Part shown: positions 59,029 through 64,000 of the stretch, one piece after another
How positions within the stretch are numbered: the first letter of the stretch is position 1
How the letters are laid out: each line of letters begins with the position of its first letter
From: Lycium barbarum
Taxonomy: Eukaryota; Streptophyta; Magnoliopsida; Solanales; Solanaceae
Length of the DNA: 64,000 nt
Assembly (NCBI RefSeq): GCF_019175385.1
Contig: NC_083343.1
Coordinates: 54,644,457 to 54,708,456 of the forward strand
Direction: 5' to 3'
Program-made: the position numbers and the translations under genes
The notes under the pieces: generated by a model
Told to the model about the DNA's origin: nothing
Database searches by the model: none
Seen by the model: only the letters and a program-made list of their open reading frames with translations

Positions 59029-59352
59029 CTATCCCATAACTGTAATATTTCACTTGCATCATATTTAGAATATACCAATGCAATGACAAGCTGCTTAGAA
59101 TGATTATCCAAATAAAACTTCGTTGTTATTTGCTGCTCAGAATCTGAAAGAACTTCTGCATCCACATTCTCTTCCCTAAAAAACCATATCTTTCTAGAAC
59201 GGTTTGCTCCAGCCTGACTCTTTCCCAATTTCCTTGTGGCTCAATCAATCCAATAATAGAAAATCCATTATGTCTAATGAGCATCCGTAGCTTATGAAAT
59301 GCTTGTTGATTCCTAACTGAGCTATTCCAAATAATAGATTTAATCATCATTT
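59029..59352 (-). pseudogene. LINE ORF2 N-terminus (endonuclease), truncated
   Basis: The minus-strand ATG near 59350 gives MMIKSIIWNSSVRNQQAFHK, then SIIGLIEPQGN, the usual start of a plant LINE apurinic endonuclease (N and E residues). A frameshift near 59190 leads to LVIALVYSKYDASEILQLWDS. It stops at 59029 where LTR G lies. RT is absent. Confidence 0.75.
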
Positions 59353-59960
59353 AAAATTGGACTTTTTGGTACCCTTTGTTGGAAAAACCCTTGTAGCCTG
59401 TTGAACTTTTGTTGCATCTTGTTTTCTCCCCTTCTTCCCACCCTTGGAAATTGATTTTGGAGATATATATGCCTGTTTTGCCACCTTTTTGAAGTTCTCA
59501 ATCAGTGATTCGTCAACATCCTCAACTATATTTGCGTTCTTTTCAACTGGAGGGGTCTCATCTACTACACTGATGTTGTGAGAGACTATATTATGTAGCT
59601 CTTCATTGGAGAGTCTTTCTTCAACAAAGTTACTTGATCACAATTAAGACTGCTTAGTATTATCTCCTAATGTTTGGGCTTCTCAATGCAACTCACCATT
59701 ACAGGATATAAACCCTCCACTACTCTCTCTCTAAATTTTTCCATCTTTCCCATAACATGATCATGGTCAGAGATCACAGTTGTAATTATAGCTATATTGA
59801 GACTTTCTCCAAGATCATCTGCATGAAATTCACCTACCCCATACTTGTCATTAGTATCATTGTCTGCACTTAAAAATTGTACCACCACTGCACTAGGATC
59901 AGGACTAGCCTCCTTAGTATGCATAATTTCATCTATATCATGACCAATATTTCTCAGCAC
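59353..59960 (-). pseudogene. LINE ORF1 C-terminal part, truncated
   Basis: Minus-strand open stretches at 59960-59667 (MLRNIGHDIDEIMHT) and, in another frame, about 59635-59353 (EDVDESLIENFKKVAKQAYI, Lys-rich tail, FPTKGTKKSNFK) end with TAA just before the ORF2 ATG. This spacing suits an L1-like LINE. I recognise no RNA-binding knuckle. The 5' end is cut by LTR I at 60001. Confidence 0.55.
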
Positions 59961-60000
59961 CTGTTCTCTACCTTTTGCATATTCAATTATGGTATCAATA

Positions 60001-62425
60001 TATTACACCTTGGGAAATTTCGCGTTGTTACGTCATAAGTAAAATAACTTAAGTTCAAAGTGGACATGAAGACTTACAAGATTAAGGAGGGTATTTAATA
60101 ATTTTAAGTATGTACCTTAATATTTCAGAGTTAAATGAAACGACAGAAGTAAGTTCGTTGAAGGATTGGAGTTGGAGTCATGTTTTGGGAAGATGTCGTA
60201 TCATTTGTGTTATACATTGCTTAGCAACACCCTGAGAGGAATATATAGGGCTCCTTAGATGTTTAATGAAGTTTTATATAAGTTCCAAGAAGGTTTCATG
60301 AGGATAGGAGGTCGAACGAATCGAAAAGAACGCATTTTCGCGAAAATCGAAGTTTGTGGACTAGTATGCAGCCGCAAACTAAGTTTGTTGTGCAGAAAAA
60401 TGACCAAAAACTTTCCATTTTGGCTGGTATCACTTCCTAGTATCACCCCCATGTTGTGGAAGGAGTATGCGGGCGCATATCAAGTTTGTGGTGCCGCACA
60501 CTCCCCACAACACAGAGCGGTGGGGCGGTTTCCAACCCCTTTTAAACCCCAAAGGACCCCTATTTCATATCCACCTCCCACACTTATCTCCCCACATTAT
60601 AAGAGAGTTCTTGAGATTTCATGAAGGTTCTACAACATTCCAAAACCTTCCACACCATTAAAAGAGAACATCAAACATCAAAACCTCAAGATAACCCATG
60701 GAAGATGATTGCTCTTGCTTCTCTTCAATGCTGTGATGAAGTTGATCTTGGGAGAAGTTGAGTGAGGTGAAGTTATTTTATTATAAGGTTTGTTATCCAT
60801 CTTATTTATATTATTGAGTTGGTTAAAAGTTTTAATAACTCTTGGAAAGGAAAAGAATCAAAGTGGATAAGTCACAAAGTATTGAATTGAAGTTGATGAC
60901 TATGAGGTGAATTTGAAAGGAGATTTTGGATAAATTTGAGATTAAATTGAATATAATTCTTTGATTATGGTATTGTGGATGTTGTTATGGTTGATTGGGA
61001 GTTGTTTTGGAAATTTGTGGAAGTAGACAAAATAGGGGAAGTGCTGCCCAAATCCCGCTAGTTCATTAGTTACTCTAGTTTGAACTTATGAGTGTTTTTA
61101 AGACTTAACCTTAGTATGAATCCTCTTGAATGTAGATTTGCGAGCTCAGGAGGAGAACGTTAAGTAGTTAAGGAGACATAAAGGTATGTTAAGTCTAACC
61201 CTTTCTTTCTTAAGGCATGGCTCCTTTGTTGTGAACCTACACATGATATCCATAATATCCCTACTCCTAGAAATGTTAGAGGCTCATAATTCTCAAGGTT
61301 CTTATGATATTGTTGATAAATGTTCTCCATGATGTTGATGATAATGAAGATGATGATGATGATGATGATTCCATTTCTAGAGATACAAAAGCTTATAGTT
61401 CTTGATATTTTCATGATATTATTGAGCTTGTTCCGTGATTATTGGTTTTATTCATTGTTGTTGATCTCATTTTATGGTAGTTGTTCTTTTAGGGTGAGAT
61501 ATAGCTATGATGATGATTCCATAACACAAATCGGAGGTTTACTGACCTTACGTCACTCCAATAAAGCTGTAACATTTTATTTGAGCTCTCATACATGCTA
61601 TAGATATGTATGTATTTTCTCACATCGCGCCGCACTATAGTCGGTCGGGAAAGCACGTAGATGTGCGCACCATTGCAGTGGGCAAGTTATGATATTACCC
61701 GGACGCGGGATGTCCCGGAAGCGAGATGATATGATATATGGATCGGGTTGCACGTTCCGCAACACTAACACTTATATTATATATGTATGTATGAAAATGT
61801 ATTTTTTTTCCAAAGCTAAGCATGCATGATATATGCCTTAAGAGGCAATCAGATATACAGGTTATCTCCTTTATCTCATGTTTCTTCATATCCTTATTAT
61901 GTTGTTATTCATGCTTTACATACTCAGTACATTATTCGTGCTGACGTCCTTTTGCTTGTGGACACTGCGTTCATGCCCCAAGGTAGGTAGGGAGACAGAC
62001 CAGACCTCTAGGCAGCTTCATCAGCGATTGTACAGGAGCGCGCCATTTGTTCTGGAGCTACAGTTCAGCTGGTACTATTCTTTTTGTATACATATGGGCA
62101 TGTGGGGTCCTGTCCTGTCCTTATGATTCTATGCACTCCATGTAGAGCCTCGTAGATAGATGTATATAACTAGATGTTCTGTAACCTCATCGGTTCATAT
62201 TTTTGTATATCATTTTTGGAAACCTTGTCAGCTTGCGCATATAAGCACAATTGATGATGTTTACATAGACGAGCATATATTTATTAAACTTGTGTCTCTT
62301 AAAGTTTATGATATTTATGAGTTAGTTGTGTGGTCCATCTAGATACGATTATGAGATGGATGTTAGTAGGTGCTCGATGGGTTAGCTCCGGGTACCTGTC
62401 ATGGCCCTCCGGTTGGGTCGTGACA
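60001..62425 (+). other. Element I 5' LTR
   Basis: It begins TATTACACCTTGGG (TG changed to TA) and ends GGGTTGGGTCGTGACA. Landmarks are AGGGGAAGTGCTGCCC (61034), GGTATGTTAAGTCT (61183), a GAT microsatellite (61345-61367) and the double hairpin 61924-61962 (TCAGTAC with GTGCTGA; GTCC with GGAC). Its 3' partner lies beyond the window. Confidence 0.88.
60351..60501 (+). repeat. GC-rich imperfect palindromes in LTR I
   Basis: Two related motifs, GCAGCCGCAAACTAAGTTTG and GCGGGCGCATATCAAGTTTG with GTGGTGCCGCAC, lie just before a pyrimidine-rich leader. It is the sparsest of the four clusters. Confidence 0.6.
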
Positions 62426-62660
62426 AAAAAGGTATCAGAGCCGTTCGCCCTACGATGTGTCTACAAGCCGTGTCCAGTAGAGTCTTATTTATGGATGTGA
62501 AGCGCGCCACACTTATAAATAGGAGGCTGAGGGGCATTTAGGAATAACTGACCTTTTTGTCTCATCTTAGATCGTGCGATAGAGCCATGTTATCGAAATT
62601 CCATTTTTCCTAAACGTGTGTTATAATTTCAACGATGCCTGTGAAGAGAAAAGCTACAGT
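62426..62660 (+). promoter_or_regulatory. Element I PBS, leader and first codons of gag
   Basis: The PBS reads AGGTATCAGAGC, with its first base changed. The leader hairpin 62483-62524 is TCTTATTTAT with ATAAATAGGA, one base pair switched relative to B and D. GATCGTGCGATAGAGCC follows at 62570. The gag ATG at 62635 gives MPVKRKATV before LTR J breaks it at 62660. Confidence 0.85.
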
Positions 62661-64000
62661 TGTTATGTTCCGTGTTTTTGTAAAATTGGAAATCGAGAAA
62701 TAATTAAGATTTGTGTGTTATAAGGAAATGTTTTGATTTTAGTGAATATGACTATGTTGATTATGGAATCATTAATGTTAAGACATCGGGGAAGGCCGAG
62801 GGTAAATTTGGAATTTCGGAAATTAGTTTCGAGAATTACAAAACGGGACGTTTTATGAATTGGGCCAAGAAAATATAACACAAAAATTTGAGGCCGAAAA
62901 CTTAAAGTGGCCGGCCATAGAATGGTCCAAGCCCACTTTTAAAGAGTCACGTGCTATGCACATGACTCCTATATGGATATATATGATGTACACACTTAGA
63001 GTTATCTAGATTAAAACAAATTCAAGAACACCACAAAAACAAAGGGGGTTCGGCCGAAGCTAAAGAAAAAGAGAAAGAAAAATTTCCAAGCTTTGTTGTT
63101 GATCAAAAATTCTTGTTCTTCCCATAGTTGTGAAGTGCTCGAGACCCTCTTCAACGGGGTATAATTAGTTTGGCACAAGAACTACGTTTGCGACAAGTCG
63201 GGGTTTCAAGAAAAGGTGAGAATTCTTACACTTTAATATTATGGAATTGATATGAATATGTTAAGGATTGAGAATAGACGAGAATCCCGTAACTTTGATG
63301 TATGAATGAAGCCGTGGGTGTGTGTATATTTTGCAAAGTGGCCGTGTGCCTTTAGGAAGGAGAAATAAATGTGAATTGATCTTGTTTAGTTGGTTCGTAG
63401 CGTCGTTGTGACATTTAGGACGTAAATGATTAGTTAATGAATTGATTTGGCATTGGAAAATGATTTCGGAACGTTATCGGAAAGTATACACCTTTAGTAT
63501 ATTTGTGTATATCATTGTATATCTAGGGTGCTAAAGACCTTAAATATGATTTATGGTTGATGTTAAGGAATTCGGAATGAAGCGACGCGAGTTAGAATGT
63601 TCGTCGTGACTTTTGATGTTTTGAATGAAATATGGAAAATAATGAATTTCGGGAACTTTCGTATATGGTTTGGAATATATTTGGGATGTGATTGAATAAT
63701 CTTGAATGATTGAATGAATACAATAATGTGGATATAGATTTGGAATTTTGAAGCTTGAATGAAAAGTTGCCAACTTATGTAATAAGGTAGAATTTTGAAG
63801 TTAGTATGGTTTGAATATGATTTGTGTTGTTTGATGATGTGTGGGCTGTTGTTGTTGATGTATTTTGAGCCGAGCTAAGTCTCGGGGGTGTTAGATTTAT
63901 AGGGGAAATGCTGCCGAAATTTCGGTAGGCAAAAATGAAGTTAATGGCATTTTTTTAAGCCTAAGGATCTCAAATTGGTAACTTTGACCATTTGCAGATT
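62661..64000 (+). mobile_element. LTR J, truncated by window end
   Basis: It begins TGTTATGTTCCGTG, 26 bp into the gag of I (left flank ACAGT). It holds a CCGAG/CTCGG-like hairpin and AGGGGAAATGCTGCCG with CCGAAATTTCGG (63870-63932), as in LTR K. Whether it is a solo LTR or a whole element cannot be seen. Confidence 0.85.

Noticed and set aside
19870..59033. Same pentamer CTATC beside C and beside G
   Set aside because: Five-base matches are common. C has its own perfect pair, and the G copy has no partner, so no link is inferred.
59667..59960. 97-residue open frame as a possible host gene
   Set aside because: It lies directly upstream of a LINE ORF2 start on the same strand, has no recognisable domain of its own, and is cut by an LTR. 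LINE ORF1 is the simpler reading.

Overview
The window is plant nuclear DNA made almost wholly of nested transposable elements. I see no convincing host gene. Three things point to Solanaceae pericentromeric heterochromatin: a SINE of the tRNA-derived type I remember from Solanaceae (18696-18884), Stowaway-like and hAT-like MITEs, and stacked Ty3/gypsy chromovirus-type retrotransposons with very long LTRs (about 2-3 kb). The species is not determined.

Layout, with my own element letters. 1-17245: element A (+), a decayed chromodomain-bearing Ty3/gypsy copy whose 5' part lies before the window. Its RT is split by solo LTR K (731-3968) and its 3' LTR by gag-only element B (8526-16401, perfect TSD ATATA). 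A sits in an LTR fragment on the - strand (17246-18037). 18038-31995: a MITE, the SINE, and a degenerate long-inverted-repeat (foldback or MULE-like) element with a palindromic tandem array, interrupted by element C (-, 19875-30444, TSD CTATC). 32038-32325: a second MITE. 32336-53802: element D (+), rearranged, interrupted by element E (-, 35614-53594, TSD CTCAT), which is interrupted by element F (+, 41427-51388, TSD CATCT). 53934-59028: an LTR-like unit G holding two further solo LTRs, S (55190-55959) and H (56662-58766, TSD CTTGT). 59029-59960: a LINE fragment (-). 60001-62660: 5' LTR and leader of element I (+), cut 26 bp into gag by LTR J (62661 to the window end).

The elements range from pol-bearing but broken (A) to gag-only (B, D), pol remnant with a non-coding block where gag should be (C, F), and fully non-coding (E). 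All keep a tRNA-iMet-type PBS, a leader hairpin, a 20-bp palindrome next to the PPT and paired LTR hairpins. This suggests a cross-mobilised family set that shares cis-acting RNA signals and depends on proteins from elsewhere.

The main candidate novelty is a 98-nt segment derived from 5S rRNA. It lies in sense orientation in the non-coding block of three different elements (C 25878-25975, E 39836-39933, F 45607-45704). It aligns without gaps to plant 5S as I remember it, and the Pol III internal promoter boxes are the best preserved part.
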